64,000 nucleotides of DNA, from contig CAYPHA010000016.1 of assembly GCA_964410215.1 (NCBI GenBank), positions 1-64,000 of the forward strand, written 5' to 3'. Shown here piece by piece: positions 7,122 to 15,898 of this stretch (its first letter is position 1; every line of letters starts with the position of its first letter). Under the pieces are notes generated by a model. That model worked only from the letters and a program-made list of their open reading frames with translations. It was not told the DNA's origin and made no database searches. The translations under genes and the position numbers were made by a program. Source of the stretch: CAYPHA01 sp964410215. GTDB taxonomy: Bacteria > Calditrichota > Calditrichia > Calditrichales > CAYPHA01.

Positions 7122-8207
7122 TTAAAGGTATTCTTCCCAGTTTTTGGCCCGCAGTATGTCCACGACATTTTTTACTTTTTGAGATTCGTCCTTTTTACAC
7201 AGGAGGATGGCATCCTCGGTTTCGACCAGCACCATACCTTCCACATCCATGGCGACAATCATTTTTCCCTGGGATGAATAAAGATAATTATCCTTTGCAT
7301 CGATCGTGACATATTTTTCAGTATTTATAAAATTATTATCCTTGTCTTTTTCCTGAATATTATGAACCGCTTCCCAGGAACCGACATCGTTCCAGTTGAA
7401 GTCCCCTTCGATGACACCGACTTTGCCGGATACTTCCAGGATACCGTAATCGATCGATACTGATTTTATCCTGGAGTACACATCCACAATCGATTCATCC
7501 ATATTTTCCGTATCGACGTTTTCCATAATTTTAAAAACGCCGTCTGCCAGGTCGGGAAGATGTTCTTCCAGCTCGGACATGATTGTATCCATGTTCCAGA
7601 CGAACATACCGCTGTTCCACAGGAAATCGCCGCTTTTAATAAACCGTTCGGCTGTATCACGGTTGGGTTTTTCGGCAAAGGTTTTAACTTTGTATATGGT
7701 TTTATGGTTTTCGGAAAGGATGGTGTCATCGCGCTGAATATACCCGTAACCCGTTTCGGGATATTTGGGTACAATCCCGATGGTAAGCAGATACGCGTTC
7801 CGGCTGGCGTATCCGACCGCGGTTTGCAGAACGTCATAAAACTTTTGTTCATCCTGGATCAGGTGATCAGCCGGCAACACGACCATCACTTCATTTGAAC
7901 CCTCTTTTTCACGTTTTTTCATGATAGCGCAGGCAATACCGATACAGGGAGCCGTATTTTTCCCGAAAGGCTCCCCGATTATATTCTCTTTCGGAAGATC
8001 CGGAAGCTGCCCGGTGATACCTTCTGTCAGGTCCCGGTTGGTAATAACGAGGATTTTTTCCGGATCCGTCAGATGTTTAATACGCTCGTAGGTCATCTGG
8101 AGCATGGAACGCTGTCCGAATATATTCAGCAATTGTTTTGGTTTTGACGAGCGACTGCGCGGCCAGAACCGTGAACCGATTCCACCCGCCATAAGAACAA
8201 TATACAT
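7122..8207 (-). CDS. manC: Mannose-1-phosphate guanylyltransferase
   Basis: The product makes GDP-mannose from mannose-1-phosphate and GTP, the donor for mannose- and fucose-containing glycans. The nucleotidyltransferase signature GGIGSRFWPRSRSSKPKQ sits at residues 8-25. It is followed by the family motifs GEPFGKNTAPCIG, VVLPADHLI, FAEKPN and NSGMFVWN. At 361 residues it is the monofunctional form, lacking the C-terminal phosphomannose isomerase domain of bifunctional enzymes (about 470 residues). AGGAGT lies five to six bases before the ATG. It follows the TPR lipoprotein gene after 12 bases. GDP-mannose made here could feed the Dpm1-like enzyme at 28106. Confidence 0.93.
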   Translation of the reverse strand: MYIVLMAGGIGSRFWPRSRSSKPKQLLNIFGQRSMLQMTYERIKHLTDPEKILVITNRDLTEGITGQLPDLPKENIIGEPFGKNTAPCIGIACAIMKKREKEGSNEVMVVLPADHLIQDEQKFYDVLQTAVGYASRNAYLLTIGIVPKYPETGYGYIQRDDTILSENHKTIYKVKTFAEKPNRDTAERFIKSGDFLWNSGMFVWNMDTIMSELEEHLPDLADGVFKIMENVDTENMDESIVDVYSRIKSVSIDYGILEVSGKVGVIEGDFNWNDVGSWEAVHNIQEKDKDNNFINTEKYVTIDAKDNYLYSSQGKMIVAMDVEGMVLVETEDAILLCKKDESQKVKNVVDILRAKNWEEYL

Positions 8208-8219
8208 AGAACTCCTTTG

Positions 8220-9164
8220 TCAATTTTCCAGGTCAACATGCAGGACGGTCAACCATTGTTCAGCGACATCGTTTCCGGGATCGATCTCCAGAACCGTCGT
8301 AAATACACGTATCGCGTTCTCAAATTCCTTTTTGAGGGTATAGGTTTCACCAAGATTATTCAGGGCTCCGGTATAACGTGGTTTTAAGGTCAGTGCTTTT
8401 AAAAACAACTTAATGGCGATCTCATAGTGTGCGTCCACTTTGTAGAGGTAGCCCAGATTATTAATGGCCTCAGGATAATCGCTGTTAATTTTCAACGCCT
8501 GTTCGAGGTGGTAATACGCACTGTCGATCCATCCTTCATAATAAAAGGCTACAGCAATATTATTATGAGCTTTGGCATAGGTCGAATCCATTTCAAGCAC
8601 CTGGCCGTACTTTTTGATCTGACCTGTATAATCATCTTCCCGTGCGGCTTCTTCCGATAGTTCAAATGCTTCCCGGTCGAGATTACCGCTGACGATCGTC
8701 TGCAGTAATTTCAGATTTTTTTGTGCCGGAACATAATCGCTGTTGGCAGCAAGCGCGTTTTCAAAGGCTTTTCTTGCCTCATCATAACGGCTAAGCAGAA
8801 ACAGCATGTATCCCTGATTGTTAAAAGCCTGATAATATTCAGGATCAAAGGCAACCGCCTTCTCGAATGCATGCAGTGCCTTCTCGATGTTCCCCATCCG
8901 GTGCAGCGAAACCCCCTTGAAATTGTGAACCTCGGCGTCCTGAGGAATCATTTCCAGCGCTTTATCCCAGGATAAGACAGCCATGGAATCGTTACCGGCA
9001 TTGTAATATGAAATACCGTCCGCCACGTGATTCTCCGCCTCGGCCAGAATTTGTTCCGGTGTGGGCTCCATTTCTTCCGGTGCCGTTTCCCTGGGTGCCG
9101 TCTTAAAAAGTGAACAGGAATAAACCAGAAATAAAAGGGAGGCAAAGATAATCCATTGTTTCAT
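8220..9164 (-). CDS. TPR-repeat lipoprotein
   Basis: The 314-residue product has a short lipoprotein signal ending in LVYSC, so Cys17 would be lipidated and the protein anchored in a membrane. The rest is a chain of tetratricopeptide repeats with the usual A-x-N-x-x-G/A-x-x-x-Y spacing (for example EYYQAFNNQGYMLF and YTGALNNLGETYT), typical of protein-protein interaction scaffolds. A strong GGAGGT lies four bases before the ATG. It sits between dapF and manC, co-directional with both. The partner is unknown. This type of protein is common in FCB genomes and its function cannot be assigned from sequence. Confidence 0.85.
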   Translation of the reverse strand: MKQWIIFASLLFLVYSCSLFKTAPRETAPEEMEPTPEQILAEAENHVADGISYYNAGNDSMAVLSWDKALEMIPQDAEVHNFKGVSLHRMGNIEKALHAFEKAVAFDPEYYQAFNNQGYMLFLLSRYDEARKAFENALAANSDYVPAQKNLKLLQTIVSGNLDREAFELSEEAAREDDYTGQIKKYGQVLEMDSTYAKAHNNIAVAFYYEGWIDSAYYHLEQALKINSDYPEAINNLGYLYKVDAHYEIAIKLFLKALTLKPRYTGALNNLGETYTLKKEFENAIRVFTTVLEIDPGNDVAEQWLTVLHVDLEN

Positions 9165-9250
9165 GCTGACCTCCGATACGTTTTTGTGCTTGTTTCATCA
9201 TCGACTGCAAATCAAAAATCTTATCGAAAAACAGGGAAAAATCGACTTAA

Positions 9251-10066
9251 TCAATTTAGTAAATATTCGCCTACAAATACAACCCGCGCAGGACCCTCTA
9301 TAAAAACAGATCCCGCGTCCCGTATAACCTGGATCATACCGCCCCGCGTTTCAACGCACAGCCGGTTTCCGGCCGCTGCTGTCTGCATCCATAAAGCCAG
9401 GGCGGAAGCCGTCACGCCGGTTCCACAGGAAAGCGTTTCCGCCTCAACACCGCGTTCATACGTGCGAATTTTAATGGAACGATCCTCACAGACCTGCACG
9501 AAATTCACATTGGTACCTTCGGGAAAACGGGATTCGTGACGCAGGCGCGAACCTATAGTGTCAACATCGATCATTTCAATATCCCCTTCCGCCTGAATCA
9601 CGAGGTGTGGAACGCCGGTATTCAGGAACGCCACAGGCTGCAACTCACCGGGAAGTCCGAAAGGATCATGGTCAAACATCTCAGGCCGGTTATCAGTGAG
9701 AATTTCCACCCTGATACGATCGCTCGATTCTATCCGGGCCCGGTGGATACCATCCGGGGCCTTGAAGAACAGCTCCTGGTTGCGTTTGACATACCCGAAC
9801 ACATTGGCTGTAAGCACCGCCGCCCGGCTTCCGTTACCACACATGGTCGATTTATACCCGTCGGCATTGTAGTAATCAAAGATGAAATCGCTGTCGCTAT
9901 CCTCCCGGATCATAATCGCACCATCGCCGCCCACACCGAAATGACGGTCACAGAGCCGTTTGATGGTTTCCGGTCCGACGCGGTCCAGGTCCAGTTCAGC
10001 GGCATCGACAACGACAAAATCATTTCCCGTAGCCTCTGCTTTGGCAAATCGTATGAGTTGTTTCAT
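9251..10066 (-). CDS. dapF: Diaminopimelate epimerase
   Basis: DapF converts LL- to meso-diaminopimelate, needed for lysine synthesis and peptidoglycan cross-links. The two catalytic cysteines lie in their conserved contexts: Cys76 in MCGNGSR and Cys214 in LSCGTG. The N-terminal AKAEATGNDFVVVD and the FPEGTNVNFVQV block are also typical. At 271 residues the length is normal. Its ATG overlaps the stop codon of the upstream Ig-like lipoprotein gene (ATGA, 10063-10066), so translation is probably coupled. No separate Shine-Dalgarno site is visible. Product is cytoplasmic. Confidence 0.96.
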   Translation of the reverse strand: MKQLIRFAKAEATGNDFVVVDAAELDLDRVGPETIKRLCDRHFGVGGDGAIMIREDSDSDFIFDYYNADGYKSTMCGNGSRAAVLTANVFGYVKRNQELFFKAPDGIHRARIESSDRIRVEILTDNRPEMFDHDPFGLPGELQPVAFLNTGVPHLVIQAEGDIEMIDVDTIGSRLRHESRFPEGTNVNFVQVCEDRSIKIRTYERGVEAETLSCGTGVTASALALWMQTAAAGNRLCVETRGGMIQVIRDAGSVFIEGPARVVFVGEYLLN

Positions 10067-11751
10067 TGTACTGATCCGGTTTCAGGCAGGGTGATACGGA
10101 CACCCGATGTTTCCCACCTTTTTCGTACTTTTATCGTATCCGGATGGAAGACGAACGGTTCGGCAAAACGGAACGGGAAAAGACTGCCGGGTGAATACCG
10201 TTCATTCTTATCCAGATCCAGAAATGCATCCAGACGATACGCGCCTTCCGGCAGATACCGTTTAAGAAAGCGTCCCGTGCTGTCCGGTTGTATCCGGCGT
10301 AAAAAATCCCGTTGACGTATATTTCGTATGTTGAGATACATGGTTCCGGAAGCCTGTCCCGGTGCGGTTACGGTTCCTGAGATTTCCCCCAGTTCACGGT
10401 CGGATACAACCGTAAAATAACGTGAGAACAGAGAATCTTCAAGTTGATTTCCCCAGACATCAGCAGCCTTGCTGACATCCAGGCTGAAGATATAGGCAGA
10501 ATCCGGTATCAGTGTCGTTGCGGGCAGAAATTCGGCATCATAAGCGGAGCGAATGTGCCAGCGACCGGCTTGCGGATTGCCCTGACGACTTGTGAATGAG
10601 AAAAAACGGGACAGACTGTCCCAGTTTACCGGATTGGAAAATTCTATAAAGAGCGGGTCTTCCGGATGATGGTTCCGGGCACTGTCGGCCGGTCCTGCCG
10701 TGATGATGGTGAAATGAGTCGTATCTGTTTTATCCGTTCCCCGGAAAATCAGCGTTGTATCGCGATACCGGGCATTGCCGGCGCTGTCGGAGAGTCCCGG
10801 AACCGTCAGGAAATAGGTGGATGTATCCAGAGCCGCCGTAAACAGATCGATGGTATTGCCGGATTCGATATTCCGGGAGACGGCCAGTACAGGGAATGCT
10901 TCAGAGGATGCGCTGTCCTTAAGCATGAGTGTTTCCGCTTTCGGTAGCAAAGCCGGCTCACTGGTTCTTAATTGAAGATAGCGTGTATGGATCGGCCGGG
11001 CACCGAGAGCTTCCGGCGGGAGGGTATCACTTCTGGAAAGATGCAGGTTCAACCCACGGTACATCAGCCGGCTAGAGTCGAGTACGACATCCCGGTGCGG
11101 AATACCCACACGTTCATAGTCCGAATCGATGAGCAGGTTACTGTTCTGGTCCGAAACGGCAAAGACGCGGTATGTGCCCGTTTTCATATAGTTAAACGCA
11201 AATTGACCTTCCGTTCCGCTCTGGGATATGTAATCGGGCTTATTTTCGAGAAAAAGTGTATCATTATTCAGCCGGTATGCGAACAGCGTTACGGTCTCTT
11301 TACGGTTCATACCGTACACATTTCCGGCGATTTCGCCCTCATCGATATGATTTCCGGTTGAAAAGGCGAATTGCAGACTGCTTTCCATCCTGTTTCGCCG
11401 GGAATCGGATGCCTCGGAACCGATCGATACCACGTAAGTCTGGTTCGGCCGCAGGGTATCGGTGATAGTCATCTCGAGACGCCGACCCCGCTTCCAGTTC
11501 AGATCGAATTCCAGCGGAGGTGATACAAACAGTGCTTTTGTCAGGGATCCCTCATCCATACGTTCGGAAAAGGTAATACGAATGGCAGACAGGTCAGCGA
11601 TATTCGTGGTGTTGGATTCCGGTTCCGTGGAAAGGACAACGGGGGGAACCCGATCAACCGGCCCACCGGAGGGCGCACTCCGGGTTGCACAATAATTGAG
11701 GGAAGAAAAGACTGTCCAGATAAGGGCAAACCACACAATTTTTTTCAGCAT
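10063..11751 (-). CDS. Predicted lipoprotein with Ig-like domain (SbsA-type)
   Basis: The 562-residue protein has an N-terminal hydrophobic signal ending near Cys21 (SSLNYC, a loose lipobox). An SGGPVDRVPPVV linker typical of envelope Ig-like proteins of FCB bacteria follows. Residues about 35-135 match an SbsA-type bacterial Ig-like domain (IRITFSERMDEGSL, then PNQTYVVSI). A second beta-rich module recurs around residues 330-440 (PLFIEFSNPVNWDSL). The C-terminal segment with DLDKNERYSPG looks like a carboxypeptidase-regulatory or SdrD-like fold. It probably faces the periplasm or surface. The stop overlaps the dapF start. Its precise role is unknown. Confidence 0.8.
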   Translation of the reverse strand: MLKKIVWFALIWTVFSSLNYCATRSAPSGGPVDRVPPVVLSTEPESNTTNIADLSAIRITFSERMDEGSLTKALFVSPPLEFDLNWKRGRRLEMTITDTLRPNQTYVVSIGSEASDSRRNRMESSLQFAFSTGNHIDEGEIAGNVYGMNRKETVTLFAYRLNNDTLFLENKPDYISQSGTEGQFAFNYMKTGTYRVFAVSDQNSNLLIDSDYERVGIPHRDVVLDSSRLMYRGLNLHLSRSDTLPPEALGARPIHTRYLQLRTSEPALLPKAETLMLKDSASSEAFPVLAVSRNIESGNTIDLFTAALDTSTYFLTVPGLSDSAGNARYRDTTLIFRGTDKTDTTHFTIITAGPADSARNHHPEDPLFIEFSNPVNWDSLSRFFSFTSRQGNPQAGRWHIRSAYDAEFLPATTLIPDSAYIFSLDVSKAADVWGNQLEDSLFSRYFTVVSDRELGEISGTVTAPGQASGTMYLNIRNIRQRDFLRRIQPDSTGRFLKRYLPEGAYRLDAFLDLDKNERYSPGSLFPFRFAEPFVFHPDTIKVRKRWETSGVRITLPETGSVQ

Positions 11752-11882
11752 TCAGACCGCCTGTAACACAACAAAACAATTAGAATATATCTATAAAGTT
11801 CTGTATGATTCAAGTCTTTCCTGAGGAATAGAGACGCAGATTCCCGGCGGGGAGAGAAGAAGAAGTAAAGAGGCGCCGAAGA

Positions 11883-12233
11883 TTATTCGGCAGCCTGCTT
11901 CTCTTTAATTCGGGCTGCTTTGCCCCGGAGTTCCCGAAGGTAGTACAATTTGGCACGACGTACTTTACCGATCCGTTTCACTTCCACTCTGGCCAGCCGC
12001 GGTGAATGGATCGGGAACACGCGTTCCACACCGACACCATGTGAAATTTTCCGTACGGTAAAGGTTTCATTCACGCCAGAGCCCTTGCGTTTGATACAAA
12101 CGCCTTCAAACACCTGGATACGTTCCTTGTCACCTTCGATGACACGGACATGAACAGCCAGCGAGTCCCCTGCTTTGAACTGAGGGATATCGTCGCGCAG
12201 CTGATGTGCTGATACAGTATGCAAAATGTCCAT
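11883..12233 (-). CDS. rplS: 50S ribosomal protein bL19
   Basis: bL19 lies at the interface of the ribosomal subunits. The product contains the family blocks FKAGDSLAVHVRV, RIQVFEGVCI, FTVRKISHGVGVERVFP and VKRIGKVRRAKLYYLR. I chose the ATG at 12233 (116 residues), preceded by AAGGTGA. A GTG three codons upstream is in frame but has no ribosome site of its own. It is the last gene of the ffh-rpsP-khpA-rimM-trmD-rplS run, 15 bases after trmD, a widely conserved order. The 131 bases behind it, up to the Ig-like lipoprotein gene, show no clear feature. Confidence 0.97.
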   Translation of the reverse strand: MDILHTVSAHQLRDDIPQFKAGDSLAVHVRVIEGDKERIQVFEGVCIKRKGSGVNETFTVRKISHGVGVERVFPIHSPRLARVEVKRIGKVRRAKLYYLRELRGKAARIKEKQAAE

Positions 12234-12248
12234 TTTTCTCACCTTTAC

Positions 12249-12947
12249 TTATTTTGATTTCATGTATTTTTCGTATAAATCGGGTCTTCGTTCCCGGGTT
12301 GATTTTTCACTGGCCTGTTTCCGCCATTCGTCAATCTCTTTATGGTTTCCGGACAACAGGACCTCCGGGACCTTTTTTCCCCTGTACTCTTCCGGTCTTG
12401 TATAATAGGGCGTATCGAGCAGATCATCCGAGAAGGAATCGGTCCAGGCCGAATTGATATCTTTTATCACCCCCGGCAGCAGGCGGACCATGGCGTCAAT
12501 CATAACCAGGGCCGCAATCTCACCGGAACTGAGAATAAAATCCCCGATTGACAGTTCCCGGATCTTGTAAAACGTGTGAATCCGTTCATCGATGCCTTTG
12601 TAATGCCCGCAAAGGAAGATCAGATGATCTTTCAGGCATAGTTCCGTCGCCTTACTCTGATCAAACCTGTTCCCCCGCGGCGTCGGAAGGATAATTTCCG
12701 CCCCTTCTATACCGGCTTCTTCCGTGATCCGGTCCATACAACGGACAAAGGGTTCAATTTTAAGGACCATTCCCGGTCCGCCGCCGTACGGATAATCATC
12801 GATGGTACGGTGCTTATCATCGGTAAATTCCCTCAGGTCGTGTACATGAATGTTTACAAGACCTTTCTGTTTCCCCTGCCTTATGATACTTTCGTCAAGG
12901 GGTGATTCGAGTATCCGGGGAAAACCGGTGATAACATCGATACGCAT
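12249..12947 (-). CDS. trmD: tRNA (guanine37-N1)-methyltransferase
   Basis: TrmD methylates G37 of tRNAs that read CNN codons and prevents +1 frameshifting. The product shows the trefoil-knot SPOUT features: YGGGPGMVLK, ILPTPRGN, LCGHYKGIDER, SIGDFILSSGE, and the C-terminal PEVLLSGNHKEIDEWR. I chose the ATG at 12947 (232 residues, starting MRIDVITGFP), with AAGGT about nine bases upstream. A TTG two codons earlier is too close to that site. The start is 11 bases after the rimM stop. All key motifs are present. Confidence 0.97.
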   Translation of the reverse strand: MRIDVITGFPRILESPLDESIIRQGKQKGLVNIHVHDLREFTDDKHRTIDDYPYGGGPGMVLKIEPFVRCMDRITEEAGIEGAEIILPTPRGNRFDQSKATELCLKDHLIFLCGHYKGIDERIHTFYKIRELSIGDFILSSGEIAALVMIDAMVRLLPGVIKDINSAWTDSFSDDLLDTPYYTRPEEYRGKKVPEVLLSGNHKEIDEWRKQASEKSTRERRPDLYEKYMKSK

Positions 12948-12958
12948 TTTCAAAGACC

Positions 12959-13456
12959 TTATTCAAACAGGCCATCGAGCAGCCTGATTGTCATCGTTTT
13001 CTTCTGTATGTCCACATCAATTACGATATCTTTAATAGCCGGGATCATATGCTCCGCACCCTCGTCGTCTTCAATCGTATACACATCATTACCGGCATAG
13101 GAATTCACATCTTTAATCCGGCCGAGCAAACGCCCCTGTTCCGACAGAACCTGTACCCCGATAAGATCATGAACATAGAAGGAATCCGCTTCCAGCTCGC
13201 GCAATTCCTCTTCAGGGATATACAGATACATATTTCTCAGCGCTTCAGCGTCACTTCTGGAATCGACGCCTTCGAACTTAATAAAAACAAACCTATCCGA
13301 TATTCTCACATGATCCACCGAATAGGCTTGATATCCGTTATTATCGACATAGAGTGTTGTCAGTTCTTTGAAGTGCTCAGGAAAGGAGGTAATGATTTTA
13401 GCTTTAACCTCACCCCGGATGCCCTGAGGTTTTACAATTTTACCGACAACAAACAT
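12959..13456 (-). CDS. rimM: Ribosome maturation factor RimM
   Basis: RimM assists maturation of the 30S head, where it binds ribosomal protein uS19. The 165-residue product has the N-terminal RimM barrel (VGKIVKPQGIRGEVK) and the C-terminal PRC-barrel (ADSFYVHDLIGVQV, then AEHMIPAIKDIVIDVD). Both the length and the motifs are typical. The gene lies between khpA (nine bases) and trmD (11 bases) in the conserved ribosomal operon. Confidence 0.96.
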   Translation of the reverse strand: MFVVGKIVKPQGIRGEVKAKIITSFPEHFKELTTLYVDNNGYQAYSVDHVRISDRFVFIKFEGVDSRSDAEALRNMYLYIPEEELRELEADSFYVHDLIGVQVLSEQGRLLGRIKDVNSYAGNDVYTIEDDEGAEHMIPAIKDIVIDVDIQKKTMTIRLLDGLFE

Positions 13457-13465
13457 GAAGCCGTA

Positions 13466-13696
13466 CTATTCAAGGATTTCGAGAACGGCTCGCTTACCTG
13501 CTTTTGCAGATGCTGCGGCAAGAAGTGTACGAATGGATTTAGCCGTCTGTCCTCTTTTCCCGATGACTTTTCCGAGGTCCCCTTCGCCTACGCGGAGTTC
13601 ATACACGGTCACACGTTCACCTTCAACTTCCGTAACCTGAACCTCTTCCGGCCTGTCAACGAGATGCTTGGCGATAAATTCGACGAATTCTTTCAT
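13466..13696 (-). CDS. khpA: KH-domain RNA-binding protein KhpA
   Basis: This is a small single-KH-domain protein of 76 residues, usually found between rpsP and rimM. The GxxG loop appears as VIGKRGQT, followed by the KH helix IRTLLAAASAK. KhpA proteins bind RNA and in Firmicutes act with KhpB in cell-elongation control. I chose the ATG at 13696 because AGGAGG at 13706-13711 sits nine bases upstream. A TTG 13 codons earlier is in frame but lacks support and adds residues foreign to the family. Confidence 0.93.
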   Translation of the reverse strand: MKEFVEFIAKHLVDRPEEVQVTEVEGERVTVYELRVGEGDLGKVIGKRGQTAKSIRTLLAAASAKAGKRAVLEILE

Positions 13697-13765
13697 AGTC
13701 TTAGACCTCCTAAACGTATTGAACCAGTTTCGCAATAGTGAATTAGCATTCTATAGTTTGAGAGC

Positions 13766-14464
13766 TTATTCCTTTTTCGCTTCCGCGTCATCGGTTTTCT
13801 TCTCTTCGGTCTTTTCTTCAGGTTCAGAGGTTTCTTCAGCCGGAGCCGCGGCTTTTTCCTCTTCAGCCTTCTCCGGTTCGGCCGGTTTTTCGTCTTTTTT
13901 TTCCCCGGCGGGAACCGGTTCTGCTTCGGATGCCTCTGCCGCTTCTTCCACAGCTTCCGCTGCTTCCGGTTTTTCTGCCGGTTCGGTTGATTCAACAGCT
14001 TCCGGTTCCGCGGCAGCTTCTGTTGTCACCTCTGCAGCCTCTTCCCCTTTAACCGCCTCTTCTACTTTTGGTTCCTCGGTTTTCTCCGTTGCCTTCGCTT
14101 TTTTCGTCATCTGTTCTTTTTCTTCCAGACGTTTTGCTTTTTCCAGCTGCAGCACTTCCCATTTCCTGAATTCTTCTTCTATCTTCGCTTCGTCTGCACC
14201 ATTGCGCATAAGATCCCATTTAAGCCACACGCCTTTATTCCGGAACAGGCTTTTTACGGTCGTCGAAGGCTGAGCCCCGTTTTTCAACCAGTAAAACACC
14301 CTGTCTTCCTTCAGATCTATTGCATGGGGTTTTACCAGCGGATCATACGTACCGACCATTTCAATAAAACGTCCGTCTCTCGGAGCCCGGCTATCAGCAG
14401 CAACAATTCGGTAATACGGCCTTTTTTTCCTTCCCATCCGGCGCAATCTCAATCTTACAGCCAA
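13766..14464 (-). CDS. rpsP: 30S ribosomal protein bS16 with long acidic/Ala-rich C-terminal extension
   Basis: Residues 1 to about 85 are a standard bS16: VRLRLRRMGRKKRP, YRIVAADSRAPRDGR, IEMVGTYDP, and FYWLKNGAQPS. The family is normally about 80-120 residues; here 232. After a charged helix (KWEVLQLEKAKRLEEKEQ), some 125 residues consist almost only of Glu, Ala, Lys, Pro and Thr, probably disordered. Extended bS16 tails occur in Bacteroidota, but this one is unusually long. The start is TTG: GGAGG at 14472-14476 lies seven bases upstream, and the next methionine falls inside the domain. It follows ffh after 27 bases. Confidence 0.94.
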   Translation of the reverse strand: MAVRLRLRRMGRKKRPYYRIVAADSRAPRDGRFIEMVGTYDPLVKPHAIDLKEDRVFYWLKNGAQPSTTVKSLFRNKGVWLKWDLMRNGADEAKIEEEFRKWEVLQLEKAKRLEEKEQMTKKAKATEKTEEPKVEEAVKGEEAAEVTTEAAAEPEAVESTEPAEKPEAAEAVEEAAEASEAEPVPAGEKKDEKPAEPEKAEEEKAAAPAEETSEPEEKTEEKKTDDAEAKKE

Positions 14465-14491
14465 AATCTAACCTCCATTAAATTTATCATG

Positions 14492-15817
14492 TTATCCAAT
14501 CCCAAAAGGCATTCTTGCCGGTCCCCTTGAACCTTTGCCTTTCATCTGTTTTATCATTTTCTTCATCTGACCAAACTGATTCATAAGCTGGTTGACATCC
14601 TGTACCCTGGTACCACTGCCCCGTGCGATCCGTTTACGTCGGCTGCCGTTCAGGATTTGCGGATTCCGCCGTTCCCGCAGCGTCATCGAATTGATGATGG
14701 CTTCGGTTCTGACAAATGCCGATTCATCGACATTCGCATTTTTCAGCTGATTGCCGACGCCGGGTATCATGGACAATAGCGACTCTAACGAGCCCATTTT
14801 TTTTATCTGCTGAAGCTGACTGAGAAAATCTTCCAGGGTAAATTCGGCACGCCGTAATTTTTCCTCGAGTTTTTCAGCTTCTTTCTGGTCAATCGTATCC
14901 TGGGCTTTCTCGACAAGTGATACGACATCACCCATGCCCAGTATCCGGGAAGCCAGCCGATCCGGATGAAACTGCTCGATCGCATCCATCTTTTCGCCGA
15001 CACCCATGAACTTTATCGGTTTTCCGGTGACACTGCGGATAGACAGTGCCGCCCCGCCCCGGGCATCACCGTCCATCTTGGTCAATACCACGCCGTCAAA
15101 ATCCAGCCGATCGGAAAATTCTTTAGCTGTATTGACGGCATCCTGCCCGGTCATGCCATCCGCAACGAAAAGAATTTCATGCGGACGCACACGTCCTTTT
15201 ATACGGCTGAGTTCATCCATCATATCGGAATCGATATGCAGCCGGCCGGCCGTATCCAGTATGATGGTATCGCTCAACCGGCGCCGCGATTCGCCCACGG
15301 CATTGGCACAAATGGACACCGGATCTCCCAGCCCTTCATCATATACCGGAATATCCAGACTCTGCCCGAGCACTTTTAATTGCTGAATGGCCGCCGGTCG
15401 GTAAACATCCGCTGCAACCAGCATGGGCTTGCGCCCCCGCTTCCGAAGATAGGCGGCAAGTTTGGCGGCAAATGTCGTTTTACCCGAGCCCTGTAATCCT
15501 GCCAGCATGATGATACTCGGCGGAATCCCTGCTGTTTTTATTTCCATAGTGGAAGTACCCAGCAGCGATACCATCTCATCATGAACGATCTTTACAATCA
15601 TCTGCCCGGGTGTCACACTGGTCAGAACATCCTGTCCAACCGCTTTTTCCTGTACCGTCACCACAAAGTCTTTAACAACCTTGTAATTTACATCCGCTTC
15701 CAGCAATGCCCTGCGAATTTCCTTAAGCGATTCGGAAATATTCGCTTCTGTCAGCTTTCCGTACCCGCGCAGCCTCTTAAAAGTCGCTTCTAGTTTTTGA
15801 CTTAGTTCCTCTAACAT
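14492..15817 (-). CDS. ffh: Signal recognition particle protein Ffh
   Basis: Ffh is the SRP GTPase that delivers nascent membrane and secretory proteins to FtsY and the translocon. The 441-residue protein has the N domain, the G domain with P-loop GLQGSGKTTF, DTAGRLH and TKMDGDARGG, and the methionine-rich M domain (IPGVGNQLK, RIARGSGTRVQDVNQLM, then QMKKMIKQMKG). Its length is standard. It is the first gene of the ribosomal-maturation operon. No strong Shine-Dalgarno site is seen before the ATG. The 81 bases upstream to rsmB hold nothing I can identify. Confidence 0.97.
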   Translation of the reverse strand: MLEELSQKLEATFKRLRGYGKLTEANISESLKEIRRALLEADVNYKVVKDFVVTVQEKAVGQDVLTSVTPGQMIVKIVHDEMVSLLGTSTMEIKTAGIPPSIIMLAGLQGSGKTTFAAKLAAYLRKRGRKPMLVAADVYRPAAIQQLKVLGQSLDIPVYDEGLGDPVSICANAVGESRRRLSDTIILDTAGRLHIDSDMMDELSRIKGRVRPHEILFVADGMTGQDAVNTAKEFSDRLDFDGVVLTKMDGDARGGAALSIRSVTGKPIKFMGVGEKMDAIEQFHPDRLASRILGMGDVVSLVEKAQDTIDQKEAEKLEEKLRRAEFTLEDFLSQLQQIKKMGSLESLLSMIPGVGNQLKNANVDESAFVRTEAIINSMTLRERRNPQILNGSRRKRIARGSGTRVQDVNQLMNQFGQMKKMIKQMKGKGSRGPARMPFGIG

Positions 15818-15898
15818 CGTTCGCTACAATAATCGCATTAAGATTTAGATATGACCGATAAATTTACTGATCTCGGAAGCGATTGGCAAGGCTAATAT

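Noticed and set aside
13668..14273. Serine/alanine-rich plus-strand frame
   Set aside because: It is antisense to the low-complexity tail of rpsP; its composition simply mirrors that tail.
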